Assembly (NCBI RefSeq): GCF_001704635.1
Contig: NZ_MAXF01000023.1
Coordinates: 1 to 64,000, forward strand
DNA length: 64,000 nucleotides
Source: Streptomyces sparsogenes
Lineage (GTDB): Bacteria; Actinomycetota; Actinomycetes; Streptomycetales; Streptomycetaceae
Direction of reading: 5' to 3'
Of this stretch, positions 43,475 through 52,255 are shown one piece after another; within the stretch, counting starts at the first letter, position 1, and each line of letters starts with the position of its first letter. The translations under genes were made by a program, and so were the position numbers. The notes under the pieces were generated by a model. That model saw nothing but the letters and a program-made list of their open reading frames with translations. It searched no databases and was not told the DNA's origin.

Positions 43475-44107
43475 TCAGGTTTCGTCCTCTTCGCCAGAGG
43501 TCAGGAAGGACGCCGTATCGAGATCGCAGTCGAACGGCGCGGGGACGTGCACCTTCTCACCGAACGGAACGGTGAGGTGGGAGACGTAGCCCCTCGGGGA
43601 CGGCGTCCAGAAGACGGTCGTCGTCTCGTTCTGCATGTCGAGCAGCAAGTACACGGGCACTCCGCTCTTGCCGTAGACCTCTGCCTTGTCGCTCATGTCG
43701 TTGGCGCGTGTCGCGATGGACGTGAGTTCGGCGACGAGCGAGAGTGCGTCCCCCGGGATATAGCGCGACCTCGTTCGGAAGGCCGAGCCATCGGCTACGT
43801 AGATGTCCGGCCCATAGGCACGCTCTGATGCGGGGAAGGTGAAGAGGTACGGAGTGCTCGCGGCCTTGTGCCCCTCCGGGGCGAAGGGCTGCAGATGCTC
43901 GCAGATCGCCCAGATGATCGGCGCGTAGTACCCCTGAGACCACGGCGATACGACGATGCTCCCCCTGATGATCTCCGCCCTGTAGCCATCGGGCACCTGC
44001 AACTCGGGCAGCAGCCGGCACAGCTCCTCGAAGGACCCCGCCTTCGATGCCTCTCCCCCGCTCGATGCCTTCCTCGTCTCCGTGGGGCGATCGATCATGA
44101 TGATCAC
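43475..44107 (-). CDS. Uma2-family putative restriction endonuclease
   Basis: A 210-residue protein of the Uma2 (DUF820) group, a PD-(D/E)xK nuclease fold. The expected core is visible: GYRAEIIRGSIVVSP, YGPDIYVADG (Asp) and LVAELTS (Glu) with a downstream Lys in DKAEVYGKSGVPVYLLLD. Members are abundant in streptomycetes; no target is known, and association with restriction is by fold only. GTG 44107 with AGGAGG at 6 bases is preferred to the ATG at 44098. It stands alone between carbohydrate genes. Confidence 0.85.
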   Translation of the reverse strand: MIIMIDRPTETRKASSGGEASKAGSFEELCRLLPELQVPDGYRAEIIRGSIVVSPWSQGYYAPIIWAICEHLQPFAPEGHKAASTPYLFTFPASERAYGPDIYVADGSAFRTRSRYIPGDALSLVAELTSIATRANDMSDKAEVYGKSGVPVYLLLDMQNETTTVFWTPSPRGYVSHLTVPFGEKVHVPAPFDCDLDTASFLTSGEEDET

Positions 44108-44260
44108 CGCATACCTCCTGCCGAGGGCTGATCCTGCCACTCAGCGTAGTTGTCCGGACTGACATTCCCCCACCGAATCACCCAATCCGGTGAATGTCCC
44201 GCCACCGGGCTCCGACATCCCCTGCGTGCCGATCACCGCCAGCAGGCTCAGCTTCCACTC

Positions 44261-45808
44261 TCACCCCAGCCGGATGACGTTCCAGGACATCGGCTCCAGC
44301 GTGGCCCGCAGCAGCCCGCCGTCCAGTTCCGTGCCGGTCGCGGCGTGCGGGGTGACGCGCTCGGGCTCGGCCAGGGTGTTGCGGGCCTCGGGGTCGGCGT
44401 CGGCGAGGACGCTGTGCTCGACGACGCCGGCCACGGACAGGCCGCGCAGGTCCACCTCCAGCGGCAGCGCGGCCGTCTGGGCGCGGTTGACGGCGAAGAC
44501 GGTGACCTCGCCGGTCTCCTTGTCCGCGACGGCGGTGGCGTGCAGCAGCGGCACCTCGCCGTACTTGGCCGTCTCGTACGTCGGGCTGTCCACGTTGACC
44601 TGGAGGACCCGTCCGCGCCCGTGCCGGGAGGCCTGGGCGAACGGGAAGAAGGTGGTCTGCTTCCAGGCCGGGCCGCCCGGCTCGGTCATGATCGGCGCGA
44701 TGACGTTGACGAGTTGGGCGAGGCAGGCGACGGTGACCCGGTCTGCGTGGCGCAGCAGCGCGATGAGCAGCGAGCCGAAGACGACGGCGTCGGTGACGGA
44801 GTAGTTGTCCTCCAGGAGCCGGGGGGCCTCCTCCCAGTTGGGCGGCTCGGCGTCCTGGAAGCGGGTCAGGTACCAGACGTTCCACTCGTCGAAGGAGAGG
44901 TTGATCTTCTTCTTGGACTTCAGCCGGGCGCCCACGTGGTCGCAGGTGGCGACCACGTTCTCGATGAAGGACTCCATGTCGACGGCCGAGGCGAGGAAGG
45001 AGTCGCGGTCGCCGTCGAGCTCTTCGTAGTAGGCGTGCAGGGAGATGTAGTCGACCAGGTCGTAGGTCTCCCGCAGGACGGTGGCCTCCCACTCCGCGAA
45101 GGTCGGCATGGCCTGCGAGGAGCTGCCGCAGGCCACCAGCTCCACGTCCGGGTCGATCTGCCGCATCGCGCGGGCGGCCTCGGCGGCCAGCCGCCCGTAC
45201 TCCTCGGCCGTCTTGTGGCCGGTCTGCCAGGGCCCGTCCATCTCGTTGCCCAGGCACCACAGCCGGATGCCGTACGGGTCCTTGTCGCCGTGCGCCACGC
45301 GCAGGTCGGACAGGGCGGTGCCGGAGGGGTGGTTGGCGTACTCCTGGAGTTCCAGCGCCTCGGCCACCCCGCGCGTGCCGAGGTTGAGCGCCATCATCGG
45401 CTCGCCGCCGACCTTGCGGAGGAAGTCGATGTATTCACCGAGCCCGAACCGGTTGGTCTCGGTCGACCGCCAGGCCAGGTCCAGGCGGCGCGGGCGCTCC
45501 TCGACGGGCCCGACGCCGTCCTCCCACTTGTAGCCGGAGACGAAGTTGCCGCCGGGGTAGCGGATGACGGTGACGCCGAGCTCGCGGATCAGCTCCAGGA
45601 CGTCGGTGCGCAGACCGGCCTCGTCGGCGCTGGGATGACCGGGTTCGTAAACGCCGGTGTAGACGCAGCGGCCGAGGTGCTCGACGAACGAGCCGAACAC
45701 GCGCGGGTCGACGTCCCCCACGGCGAAGGCGGGGTCGATGGCGAAGCGGGCCGGACGGGCGGGAGCAGGGGTGTCGGCGGGGGTGGTGCTGGCGGGCGTC
45801 GGCTGCAT
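44261..45808 (-). CDS. abfA: Alpha-L-arabinofuranosidase, GH51 (cytoplasmic)
   Basis: A 515-residue enzyme releasing L-arabinose from arabino-oligosaccharides or arabinoxylan fragments. No signal peptide, so it acts on imported oligosaccharides. The GH51 barrel has RYPGGNFVSGYKWEDGVGP, the acid/base Glu in CLGNEMDGPW and the nucleophile Glu in LSFDEWNVWY, with a C-terminal beta-sandwich. Length fits the bacterial AbfA type. ATG 45808 has AGGAGAGAGA upstream. The flank carries the shared motif (45845-45860), tying it to the sugar-catabolism genes. Confidence 0.95.
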   Translation of the reverse strand: MQPTPASTTPADTPAPARPARFAIDPAFAVGDVDPRVFGSFVEHLGRCVYTGVYEPGHPSADEAGLRTDVLELIRELGVTVIRYPGGNFVSGYKWEDGVGPVEERPRRLDLAWRSTETNRFGLGEYIDFLRKVGGEPMMALNLGTRGVAEALELQEYANHPSGTALSDLRVAHGDKDPYGIRLWCLGNEMDGPWQTGHKTAEEYGRLAAEAARAMRQIDPDVELVACGSSSQAMPTFAEWEATVLRETYDLVDYISLHAYYEELDGDRDSFLASAVDMESFIENVVATCDHVGARLKSKKKINLSFDEWNVWYLTRFQDAEPPNWEEAPRLLEDNYSVTDAVVFGSLLIALLRHADRVTVACLAQLVNVIAPIMTEPGGPAWKQTTFFPFAQASRHGRGRVLQVNVDSPTYETAKYGEVPLLHATAVADKETGEVTVFAVNRAQTAALPLEVDLRGLSVAGVVEHSVLADADPEARNTLAEPERVTPHAATGTELDGGLLRATLEPMSWNVIRLG

Positions 45809-45844
45809 TGCGGCGTCTCTCTCCTGCGCTGGCGCGCGGCAAAG

Positions 45845-45860
45845 TGTCCGAGATTTCGGA
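45845..45860. promoter_or_regulatory. IclR-regulon site before the arabinofuranosidase gene
   Basis: TGTCCGAGATTTCGGA matches the consensus in 15 of 16 positions and lies about 40 bases before the GH51 start. A second, looser copy in the opposite sense (GACTTCGAACGAGAC) follows at 45871-45885. Confidence 0.65.
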
Positions 45861-45986
45861 TGTCGATCGCGACTTCGAACGAGACGGTAAGATCTCCTCC
45901 CCCGCCCGTCAACGCCTCGCGCACCGCAACCTCAGGCATGCCGCCCGGCCGGCGCCGCCTTGGGGCACCGGCTCTTCGGCGGTGAG

Positions 45987-46127
45987 ATGATCCACGGCCT
46001 GGCCACCAAGGGCCCCTACGACTTCGGCGGCAGGCTGGGCACCGCCATGACGGCCCGCCCCAAGACCCCTCACCCCGTGGTTCACTGGGCTCGGCCAGGG
46101 AGCGCTCGACGCGGCGACCGGCCCTGA
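45987..46127 (+). pseudogene. Carotenoid oxygenase remnant
   Basis: A 46-codon frame reads MIHGLATKGPYDFGGRLGTA then MTARPKTPHPVV before it degenerates and stops. LATxGPYDFGGRLxTAMTAxPKT resembles the internal segment of bacterial carotenoid/lignostilbene cleavage dioxygenases, where it is followed by DPxTGE. Here neither the start nor the rest of the enzyme exists, so this is a fragment about 25 codons long stitched to unrelated sequence. The identification is from memory of the family and should be checked. Confidence 0.4.
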
Positions 46128-46163
46128 TCCCGACTGTCAGGCCGTACGGAAAGGGACCCGCCC

Positions 46164-46670
46164 GTGACCACCGAACGCCCCCGCATAGCCATGATCGCGG
46201 ACGAGCGCGAGACGCTGCGCGGCTTCCTCGAGTTCCACCGGGCGACGCTCGCGATGAAGTGCGACGGGCTCTCCGACGAAGACCTGCGGCGGCAGTCGAT
46301 GCCGCCCTCGACGCTCTCGCTGCTGGGGCTGGTCCGGCACATGGCCGAGGTGGAGCGCAACTGGTTCCGCCGGGTGATGGGCGGCGAGGACATCCCGCTG
46401 GTGTGGTCCGACTCGTTCGACTTCCAGGCGGCCTACGACGCGCGGGAGGCCACGCGGGCGGAGGCGTTCGCGGCCTGGGAGGCGGAGATGGCACACGCGC
46501 GGCGGATCGAGGCGGAGGCGGAGTCGCTCGATGTGACGGCGCACGCCGCGCGATGGGGCACGGACGTGTCGCTGCGCACGGTGATGCAGCACGTGATCCT
46601 CGAATACGGGCGGCACAACGGCCACGCCGACCTGCTCCGCGAGGGCATCGACGGGACCGTCGGGGCCTGA
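46164..46670 (+). CDS. DinB-family protein (DUF664)
   Basis: A 168-residue four-helix-bundle protein of the DinB/DUF664 group. The three metal-binding His positions are plausible: LVRHMAEVERNWFRR, and EYGRHNGHADLLRE near the C-terminus with two His. Relatives include thiol-dependent (mycothiol or bacillithiol) transferases, but most DUF664 members are uncharacterised. GTG 46164 follows AAAGGGA. It ends in a strong hairpin. Confidence 0.88.
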   Translation: MTTERPRIAMIADERETLRGFLEFHRATLAMKCDGLSDEDLRRQSMPPSTLSLLGLVRHMAEVERNWFRRVMGGEDIPLVWSDSFDFQAAYDAREATRAEAFAAWEAEMAHARRIEAEAESLDVTAHAARWGTDVSLRTVMQHVILEYGRHNGHADLLREGIDGTVGA

Positions 46671-46675
46671 CGCGG

Positions 46676-46702
46676 CGGGGCTCCTCCGGACGAGGAGCCC
46701 CG
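46676..46702 (+). terminator. Terminator after the DinB gene
   Basis: Perfect 11-bp stem (46676-46686 with 46692-46702), 5-base CGGAC loop, 5 bases after the DinB stop. It also faces the convergent gene ending at 46715. Confidence 0.8.
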
Positions 46703-46714
46703 TCCCCGGGTCCT

Positions 46715-47104
46715 TCAGCCGTGCTCCAGGCCCGCTTCGCGGGGCACCAGCCGGAGTTCGACCTCGCGCTCCTGGTCGCCCGGGACCTTGCCCCGGTCCT
46801 CGATCACGAAGGCGCGCGCCAGGACCTCACGGATCTGCTCGACCTGGCACGGGCAGCCCTGGAGGTCGGCCGTGATGGGTGCGGTCAGGGCGGTGGGCTC
46901 GGGCTCCGTACGGGTCGGGGTCACCTCGAAGGTCGAGGTCCACACCACCGGGTGTTCCTCGAGCGGGTGCTGCGGCAGGCCGGCGTACGCGTCGTCGGAG
47001 CGGTAGCACCCGTGCAGCACATTGAAGACCGTGTCGGCGTCGTCCCGCGAGATTCCGCTGAGGGTCACCAGAACGTGCTCGGCATGCCCTTCCACATTGG
47101 CCAT
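46715..47104 (-). CDS. Conserved hypothetical protein
   Basis: A 129-residue cytoplasmic protein beginning ANVEGHAEHVLVTLSGISRD and continuing DADTVFNVLHGCYRSDD. It has several Cys (HGCYRS, LQGCPCQVEQ) and an acidic middle. I recognise the N-terminal wording from other Streptomyces proteins but know no function. ATG 47104 (AAGG at 8 bases) is preferred to an upstream ATG at 47149, which lacks a ribosome site. Confidence 0.7.
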   Translation of the reverse strand: MANVEGHAEHVLVTLSGISRDDADTVFNVLHGCYRSDDAYAGLPQHPLEEHPVVWTSTFEVTPTRTEPEPTALTAPITADLQGCPCQVEQIREVLARAFVIEDRGKVPGDQEREVELRLVPREAGLEHG

Positions 47105-47170
47105 GGTGGACACCTTCTTCGCTGCTGAGCGATAGTCCTTGTCTTTCATGTTCGCAGCTTTCGCGCGCTT

Positions 47171-47419
47171 TCACCCGGATGGTTCGTCCGGAATCGGATG
47201 GTCCGGGCGCGTACCCCCGGGCTGGGGGCTGCCCCGCCGCCCGGTGCCGGACTCGTCCAGGTCGGGCACGTCGTCGTCGCGGTCGTCCGGGCCTTCGTAG
47301 GTGGAGCCGGAGCGGTCCACGTCCAGGGGGTCGGGGCCCTCGTGCACCTGCTGGTCGGGCATGTCCCTGGGTATGGCGTGGGTGTGATCTCCGGGCGCTT
47401 CCAGTCGTCGGTCAGTCAC
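47171..47419 (-). CDS. Small disordered hypothetical protein (82 aa)
   Basis: An 82-residue hydrophilic protein with no hydrophobic core: TDRRLEAPGDHTHAIPRDMP, then GPDDRDDDVPDLDESGTGRR. Low complexity and Asp/Pro/Gly richness indicate disorder. GTG 47419 has AAGGGAA upstream. The gene is tandem with the preceding hypothetical. Function unknown. Confidence 0.55.
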   Translation of the reverse strand: MTDRRLEAPGDHTHAIPRDMPDQQVHEGPDPLDVDRSGSTYEGPDDRDDDVPDLDESGTGRRGSPQPGGTRPDHPIPDEPSG

Positions 47420-47520
47420 GGACGGTTCCCTTCGTCGGCGAACGGTCGGCGGACGGACCCCTCAGGTACCCCGAGGGGCCGAAGCTACGCCGCCATGGAC
47501 CGCCGCCCATGGACCGCCGC

Positions 47521-48516
47521 TCAGACGAGCACGTTCTTGTAGAAGAGGTTGCTGCGGCGGTCGCCCGCCTCGCCGGAGGCGAAGCCGAGGAAGAGCCGGA
47601 CCTCCCCCGCGGCCGTCCGGTACACCGCCATGCCCTCCGGCTCCCGGTACGTCAGCGTCGAGCCCGCACCGGTGAAGGCCCGCTGGGTCAGGGCGCCGGT
47701 GTTCACGTTGACGCTGGAGGTGTAGGCGTTGCCGGGGGACGGGTTGGTGTCGCCGTAGGCGGTTCCGGTCAGCTGGTAGACGTAGGAGCCGTAGAGCGCG
47801 TAGCCCTGGAAGACGGCGGGGTCGCTGGGCTGGGCGAAGTCCGCGAGCCGGTTGGTGTAGTCGCCGGCCGCGACCTCGTTCACGTTGAAGATCGCGTACC
47901 GCCTGCTGCCCGCGGTGTTCAGATAGCGGATGGCCATCCGGTTGTTCACCGGGTCGATCGCGCAGGTGGTCTCCGTCGCGTCGGAGACGGGCGAGTGCTT
48001 GGTCAGGGCGGAGGAGGTGTGGGAGAGGGTGGCCCCGCTGGTCCAGCGGAAGCGGGCCAGCCGTCTGCCGCGGGCGCCGCTGTTGACGTCCACCTCGGTC
48101 CACAGATAGGTGTCGGACCCCACGGCCTGCGCGCCGATGGACACGCCGTGGCCGAAGCCCAGCAGATACATATAGCCGAGCTGATTGCCGGAGAAGTCCA
48201 GCTGGGTGATGCACAGGTCGCCGCTGTCGTCCGGGGAGCCGTCCTTGAGCTGGGCCACGAAGAGGCGCCGGTTGACGTTGTCGAAGGTGAAGGACTGCTG
48301 GACCCTCGCGTTGCGCAGGCGCGCGTGGCGGAACAGGTCGTACGAGGGCTGGGTCAGGTCGAAGCGCTTGGACGCCGGCACAGCCGCGGGGGCGGCCTCG
48401 CCGGCGCGGGCGGTCGCGGCGGCCGCCCCGGCCACCGGTCCGAGCGCGGCTCCCGCCGCGGCTCCTCCGCCGAGTTTCAGCAGCCGGCGCCGGTTCCAGG
48501 TGCGGTCTCGCGTCAT
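47521..48516 (-). CDS. Tat-exported beta-propeller-like protein (teichoic acid biosynthesis protein C-like)
   Basis: A 331-residue exported protein. The twin-arginine signal NRRRLLKLGGGAAAGAALGP is at about 8-27. The mature part has repeated beta segments (FTFDNVNRRLFVAQLKDGS, MYLLGFGHGVSIGAQAVGSD, CAIDPVNNRMAIRYLNTAGS, GYALYGSYVYQLTGTAYGD) like the group annotated in streptomycetes as teichoic acid biosynthesis protein C or P29-like. No catalytic motif is evident, and the family name should not be read as proof of function. ATG 48516 follows GAGAAAGCGGAG. Confidence 0.72.
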   Translation of the reverse strand: MTRDRTWNRRRLLKLGGGAAAGAALGPVAGAAAATARAGEAAPAAVPASKRFDLTQPSYDLFRHARLRNARVQQSFTFDNVNRRLFVAQLKDGSPDDSGDLCITQLDFSGNQLGYMYLLGFGHGVSIGAQAVGSDTYLWTEVDVNSGARGRRLARFRWTSGATLSHTSSALTKHSPVSDATETTCAIDPVNNRMAIRYLNTAGSRRYAIFNVNEVAAGDYTNRLADFAQPSDPAVFQGYALYGSYVYQLTGTAYGDTNPSPGNAYTSSVNVNTGALTQRAFTGAGSTLTYREPEGMAVYRTAAGEVRLFLGFASGEAGDRRSNLFYKNVLV

Positions 48517-48689
48517 GATCTCCGCTTTCTCTCGGGGAGGGTGGGGGCCGCGGCGCCCCCGCCCCCGGCCGGCGCCGCCGGTGGGGGCGCGGGCGGGAGC
48601 GGGACGCTACGGGCGTAGATCAGTCGTTCTCCGGATGCGCCGCCGGTACACCCGGTCCTGGCGTCAGGTTCATGTCAGGTCAGGACGTA

Positions 48690-49706
48690 TCAGTACGCGG
48701 TGGGCCAACCGCCGCTCCAGCTCAGCAGGTTGACGCCGAGCTTCGGGGTGCCGCTGTCCTGGCCGTCGTAGTAGTGGTAGACGAGCAGGTCGCCGTCCAC
48801 GTCGCTCATGACGGACTGCCCGCCGGGGCCGATGTAGCGGCCGTGGGACTCCAGCACCACCGAGCCGCCGTTGTTCATCATGGTGACCCCGTTCTTGTCC
48901 AGGTACGGCCCGGTGGGCCTGGTGGCGCGGCCGACCTTGATCTTGTACGTGGAGCCGGCGCCCGCGCAGCAGGTGTCGTACGAGGCGAACAGGTAGTAGT
49001 ACCCGTTGCGCTTGACGACCGTGGGCGCCTCGACGGCCTTGGTACCGGTGGGCCGGGAGGCGATGGAGTAGACGGTCCGGTCGCCCGCGTACTGCTTGCC
49101 CGTGGAGGGGTCGAGGCGGATCATCTTCAGCCCCGACCACCACGAGCCGAAGGACAGCCACCACGTGCCGTCGCCGTCGACGAAGAGGTTGGGGTCGATG
49201 GCGTTGTAGTCGCTGCTGCCGGTCGTGGCGTGCACGATGCCCTGGTCGGTCCAGGTGCCCGCCTTGCCGCTCGGCGAGGTCGCGAACCCGATCGCCGAGT
49301 TGCTCGACCCGAAGGACGAGACGGCGTAGTACATCAGGTACTTGCCGCCCTGGTACGAGATGTCGGGCGCCCAGGGGTCGTTGCTCGAGGAGTAGTTCTT
49401 CCACCACGACGGCGGGGTGTTGAAGGCGTTCCCCGAGCGGCTGAAGGCGATCCGGTCGGTGGAGGTGCGGGCCTCGAGGCCGCCGTGGGTGGCGTAGAGC
49501 AGGTAGGTGCCGTCGGTGGCGCGGATCATGGTGGGGTCGTGGACGACGATGTCGCCCGTCACCCGCCCCGGGTTGGGGTAGGCGGAGGCGCTCGTCGGCA
49601 GCAGCGCGAGGGCCGTGGCGGCCGCGAGGGCGGCGAGTCGCCGGGCCCCGGACCGGCCGGTGGCGGCACGCGCGGCCCCGGCACGCCTCGACTTGAGGTG
49701 GATCAT
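48690..49706 (-). CDS. Secreted endo-1,5-alpha-L-arabinanase-type GH43 enzyme
   Basis: A 338-residue secreted five-bladed propeller hydrolase of family GH43. The signal peptide ends near ASAYPNP. The three acidic catalytic residues are visible: Asp in VHDPTMIRA, Asp in YNAIDPNLF and Glu in KAVEAPTV. NDPWAPDIS and the end VNLLSWSGGWPT match arabinan endohydrolases. ATG 49706 has AAGGAGAG at 5 bases. It would cut linear arabinan of pectin, feeding arabino-oligosaccharides to the importer and the GH51 enzyme. Divergent from GH30. Confidence 0.92.
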   Translation of the reverse strand: MIHLKSRRAGAARAATGRSGARRLAALAAATALALLPTSASAYPNPGRVTGDIVVHDPTMIRATDGTYLLYATHGGLEARTSTDRIAFSRSGNAFNTPPSWWKNYSSSNDPWAPDISYQGGKYLMYYAVSSFGSSNSAIGFATSPSGKAGTWTDQGIVHATTGSSDYNAIDPNLFVDGDGTWWLSFGSWWSGLKMIRLDPSTGKQYAGDRTVYSIASRPTGTKAVEAPTVVKRNGYYYLFASYDTCCAGAGSTYKIKVGRATRPTGPYLDKNGVTMMNNGGSVVLESHGRYIGPGGQSVMSDVDGDLLVYHYYDGQDSGTPKLGVNLLSWSGGWPTAY

Positions 49707-49724
49707 TCGGCTCTCCTTCAGAAT

Positions 49725-49869
49725 GTTTTCGGTGCCCCTCCGAAACACTTGGCGCGACAGACCGCGCCGACTGGCCTCAACACCTCCCCTCTCCCGGGGG
49801 ATTGACTCGCCCATCAGCTGCCTCTACTTTCCCCCGGACGTTTCGGTGACGTTCCGGAAGTTTTCGGTG
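49725..49869. promoter_or_regulatory. GTTTTCGGTG repeats in the divergent GH43/GH30 promoter
   Basis: GTTTTCGGTG occurs at 49725-49734 and 49860-49869, and GTTTCGGTG at 49840-49848. The first is also the left arm of an inverted repeat with CCGAAAC (49740-49746). They cluster beside both start codons and are likely binding sites of one regulator acting on both genes. Confidence 0.55.
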
Positions 49870-49889
49870 GCAGAGGAAGGGACGCTCTC

Positions 49890-51302
49890 GTGATCAAGGT
49901 GATGCGCGCCGCTGTGACGGGCGCACTGGCCGTCGCCCTCCTGGGGACGGCGGCGACCGTGCCGAAAGCCCGTGCCGGCGACGGCGCCCCGGCGCGGGCC
50001 TCCGGCCGGGTGGACTTCGGCCACCGCCTCCAGCCCATCGACGGCTTCGGCTTCTCCGAGGCCTTCCAGCGCGCCGACCTGATGCACGGCGCGCGGGGGC
50101 TGACCCCCGAACACCAGCGGGAGGTCCTGGATCTGCTGCTGGACCGGACGTCCGGGGCCGGGCTGAGCATTCTGCGGCTGGGCATCGGCTCTTCCTCGGA
50201 CGAGGTGTACGACCACATGAAGTCGATCCAGCCGACCGACCCGGGCGGGCCCGACGCCACGCCCCGCTACCAGTGGGACGGCGACGACGGCGGCCAGGTG
50301 TGGCTGGCGAAGGAGGCGAAGGCGTACGGCGTGAAGCGCTTCTACGCCGACGCCTGGAGCGCCCCCGGCTATATGAAGACCAACGGCACGGACGCGAACG
50401 GCGGGACGCTGAGGCCCGAGTGGCGGCGGGCCTACGCCGACTACCTGGTCCAGTACGCGCGGTTCTACCGCCAGGAGGGCATCCGCGTCACCGACCTCGG
50501 CTTCACCAACGAGCCGGACCTGTCCACCTCGTACGCCTCCATGCGGTTCACGCCCGAGCAGGCGGTGGAGACGGTCAAGGCGCTCGGGCCGGCCGTGCGC
50601 CGCGCCGGGATCAGCCTGGTGTGCTGCGACGCCGCCGGGTGGGACGAGCAGGCGGAGTTCAGCGCGGCGATCGAGAAGGACCCGCGGGCCGCGGCGTATG
50701 TCGCCGTGCACACCGGCCACCCGTACGTCGCCCCCTCCGACCAGCCGCTGCCGACCGCGCGCCGCACCTGGATGTCCGAGTGGAGCCCCAACGGACCGAC
50801 GTGGAACGAGGCGTGGGACGACCGCTCCGGCTATGACGGCCTGGCGGTCGCGGAGGCCATCCACACCACCCTCGCGGACGCCCGCGCCAGCGCGTACGTG
50901 TACTGGTTCGGGGCGTCCGTCGGGGCCACGCGGGGGCTGATCCAGCTGGACGGGGCGGACTACCACGTCTCCAAGCGGCTGTGGGCGCTCGCCGCGTACA
51001 GCAGGTTCATCCGGCCGGGGGCGGTGCGGGTGGCCGCGTCCTCCGGGACGGAGGGCGTCAGGATCACGGCTTTCCGCAACCGGGACGGGTCGCGGGTGCT
51101 GGAGATCCTCAACACCGGTGAGCAGCCGGTGCGGGCCCAGTACGCCCTCGGCGGCGGCCCGGGCGCCTCCGGGCGCGGCTCGGTGTACCGCACGGACGAG
51201 ACCCACTCGCTGAGCCGGGTCGCGACGGCGCGGGTGCGCGGCGGCGGGCTGGGCGTGGAGCTGCCCGCGCGGTCGCTGACCACGGTGGTGCTGGGGAGGT
51301 GA
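49890..51302 (+). CDS. Secreted GH30-family glycoside hydrolase (endo-beta-1,6-galactanase-like)
   Basis: A 470-residue secreted hydrolase. The signal peptide runs to about residue 29 (ATVPKARAGD). The (beta/alpha)8 barrel starts with LQPIDGFGFSEAFQRA; the acid/base Glu is in LGFTNEPDLS and the nucleophile Glu in TWMSEWSPNG; a beta-sandwich side domain follows from about 390 (RVAASSGTEGVRITAFRNRD). This matches GH30, and the GFGFSEAFQ start resembles the beta-1,6-galactanase/xylanase branch rather than glucosylceramidase. GTG 49890 follows GAGGAAGGGA. Together with the arabinanase it would attack arabinogalactan side chains. Confidence 0.86.
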   Translation: MIKVMRAAVTGALAVALLGTAATVPKARAGDGAPARASGRVDFGHRLQPIDGFGFSEAFQRADLMHGARGLTPEHQREVLDLLLDRTSGAGLSILRLGIGSSSDEVYDHMKSIQPTDPGGPDATPRYQWDGDDGGQVWLAKEAKAYGVKRFYADAWSAPGYMKTNGTDANGGTLRPEWRRAYADYLVQYARFYRQEGIRVTDLGFTNEPDLSTSYASMRFTPEQAVETVKALGPAVRRAGISLVCCDAAGWDEQAEFSAAIEKDPRAAAYVAVHTGHPYVAPSDQPLPTARRTWMSEWSPNGPTWNEAWDDRSGYDGLAVAEAIHTTLADARASAYVYWFGASVGATRGLIQLDGADYHVSKRLWALAAYSRFIRPGAVRVAASSGTEGVRITAFRNRDGSRVLEILNTGEQPVRAQYALGGGPGASGRGSVYRTDETHSLSRVATARVRGGGLGVELPARSLTTVVLGR

Positions 51303-51313
51303 CCGGCGGCGGG

Positions 51314-51343
51314 CCTGGTGCGCCCGGCCGGGCGCACCAGGCT
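51314..51343. terminator. Terminator between GH30 and the CUT1 operon
   Basis: A 30-base perfect palindrome (15-bp arms 51314-51328 and 51329-51343), folding with a small loop, between the convergent stops at 51302 and 51365. Confidence 0.8.
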
Positions 51344-51364
51344 CCCCGCCCCGTGGGGGGATCC

Positions 51365-52255
51365 TCACTGGCCGGCCAGTCCCGTGTGGGCCACACCGCG
51401 CACGATCTGGCGCTGGAAGAGCGCGAAGACCACCAGCAGCGGCAGCCCCGCGATCACGACCGAGGCCATCATCTGGGCGTAGCGCAGCCCGTACGAGGAC
51501 TGGACGTTGACCAGCCCCACCGGCAGGGTCATCCCGTTGGGATCGGTCGTGACCAGGAACGGCCACAGGAAGTTGTTCCACGTGGAGATGAAGGTGAAGA
51601 TCGCCACGGCCGCGAGCACCGGCCGGGACAGCGGCATCACGACGGTCCAGAAGACCCGCCACCGCCCCGCCCCGTCCACGAACGCGGCCTCCTCCAGCTC
51701 GCGCGGCACCCCGTCGAAGAACTTCACCAGGATGAACACCATCGCGGGCACGGCGACCTGCGGCAGGATCACCCCCCAGTAGGTGTCCACGAGGCCCATG
51801 GAGACCATCTCCGCGAACAGCGGGGCCATCAGCACCTGCGGCGGCACCATGATCCCGGCCAGGACCAGCCCGTAGAGCGCCTTGCGGCCGCGGAACTCGG
51901 TGCGCGAGAAGCCGTACGCGGCCATCGCGCACAGCACCACGGTCAGCAGGGTCGTCATGATCGAGATGTAGGCGGAGTTGAACATCCACTGTCCGATGTC
52001 GCCGGACTTCCACACCTCGCGGTAGGCGTCGAAGGTGATCGTCGAGCCGATCCACTTCAGCGGTGTGGTGGTGGTCTCGCCCTCCGGCTTGAGGGAGGTG
52101 GCCACCGCCCACGCCAGCGGCACCAGCCACACCGCCACCAGCGCGAGCGCGACCAGCAGCATGCCGATCCGGCCCGGGGACCAGCGGACCCTGCGGCCCG
52201 CGTCGGCGCCCGCTTTCACCTGTGTCAGGTCTTTCACGGCTGTCTCCGCGCTCAT
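51365..52255 (-). CDS. CUT1 carbohydrate ABC permease (MalG type)
   Basis: A 296-residue permease with six predicted membrane helices, the first at about 28-48 (GMLLVALALVAVWLVPLAWA). The cytoplasmic EAA loop is EEAAFVDGAGRWRVFWTVVMPLSRP. With the partner permease and binding protein it imports oligosaccharides; no ATPase is in the operon, so it presumably uses a shared MsiK-type ATPase as other Streptomyces CUT1 systems do. ATG 52255 overlaps the upstream permease stop by 4 bases. Confidence 0.94.
   Translation of the reverse strand: MSAETAVKDLTQVKAGADAGRRVRWSPGRIGMLLVALALVAVWLVPLAWAVATSLKPEGETTTTPLKWIGSTITFDAYREVWKSGDIGQWMFNSAYISIMTTLLTVVLCAMAAYGFSRTEFRGRKALYGLVLAGIMVPPQVLMAPLFAEMVSMGLVDTYWGVILPQVAVPAMVFILVKFFDGVPRELEEAAFVDGAGRWRVFWTVVMPLSRPVLAAVAIFTFISTWNNFLWPFLVTTDPNGMTLPVGLVNVQSSYGLRYAQMMASVVIAGLPLLVVFALFQRQIVRGVAHTGLAGQ

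Noticed and set aside
44161..44198. A hairpin (GACATTC...GAATGTC) between Uma2 and GH51
   Set aside because: The stem needs a 4-base bulge and its place, more than 60 bases past the GH51 stop, makes a terminator role uncertain; left out of the feature list.
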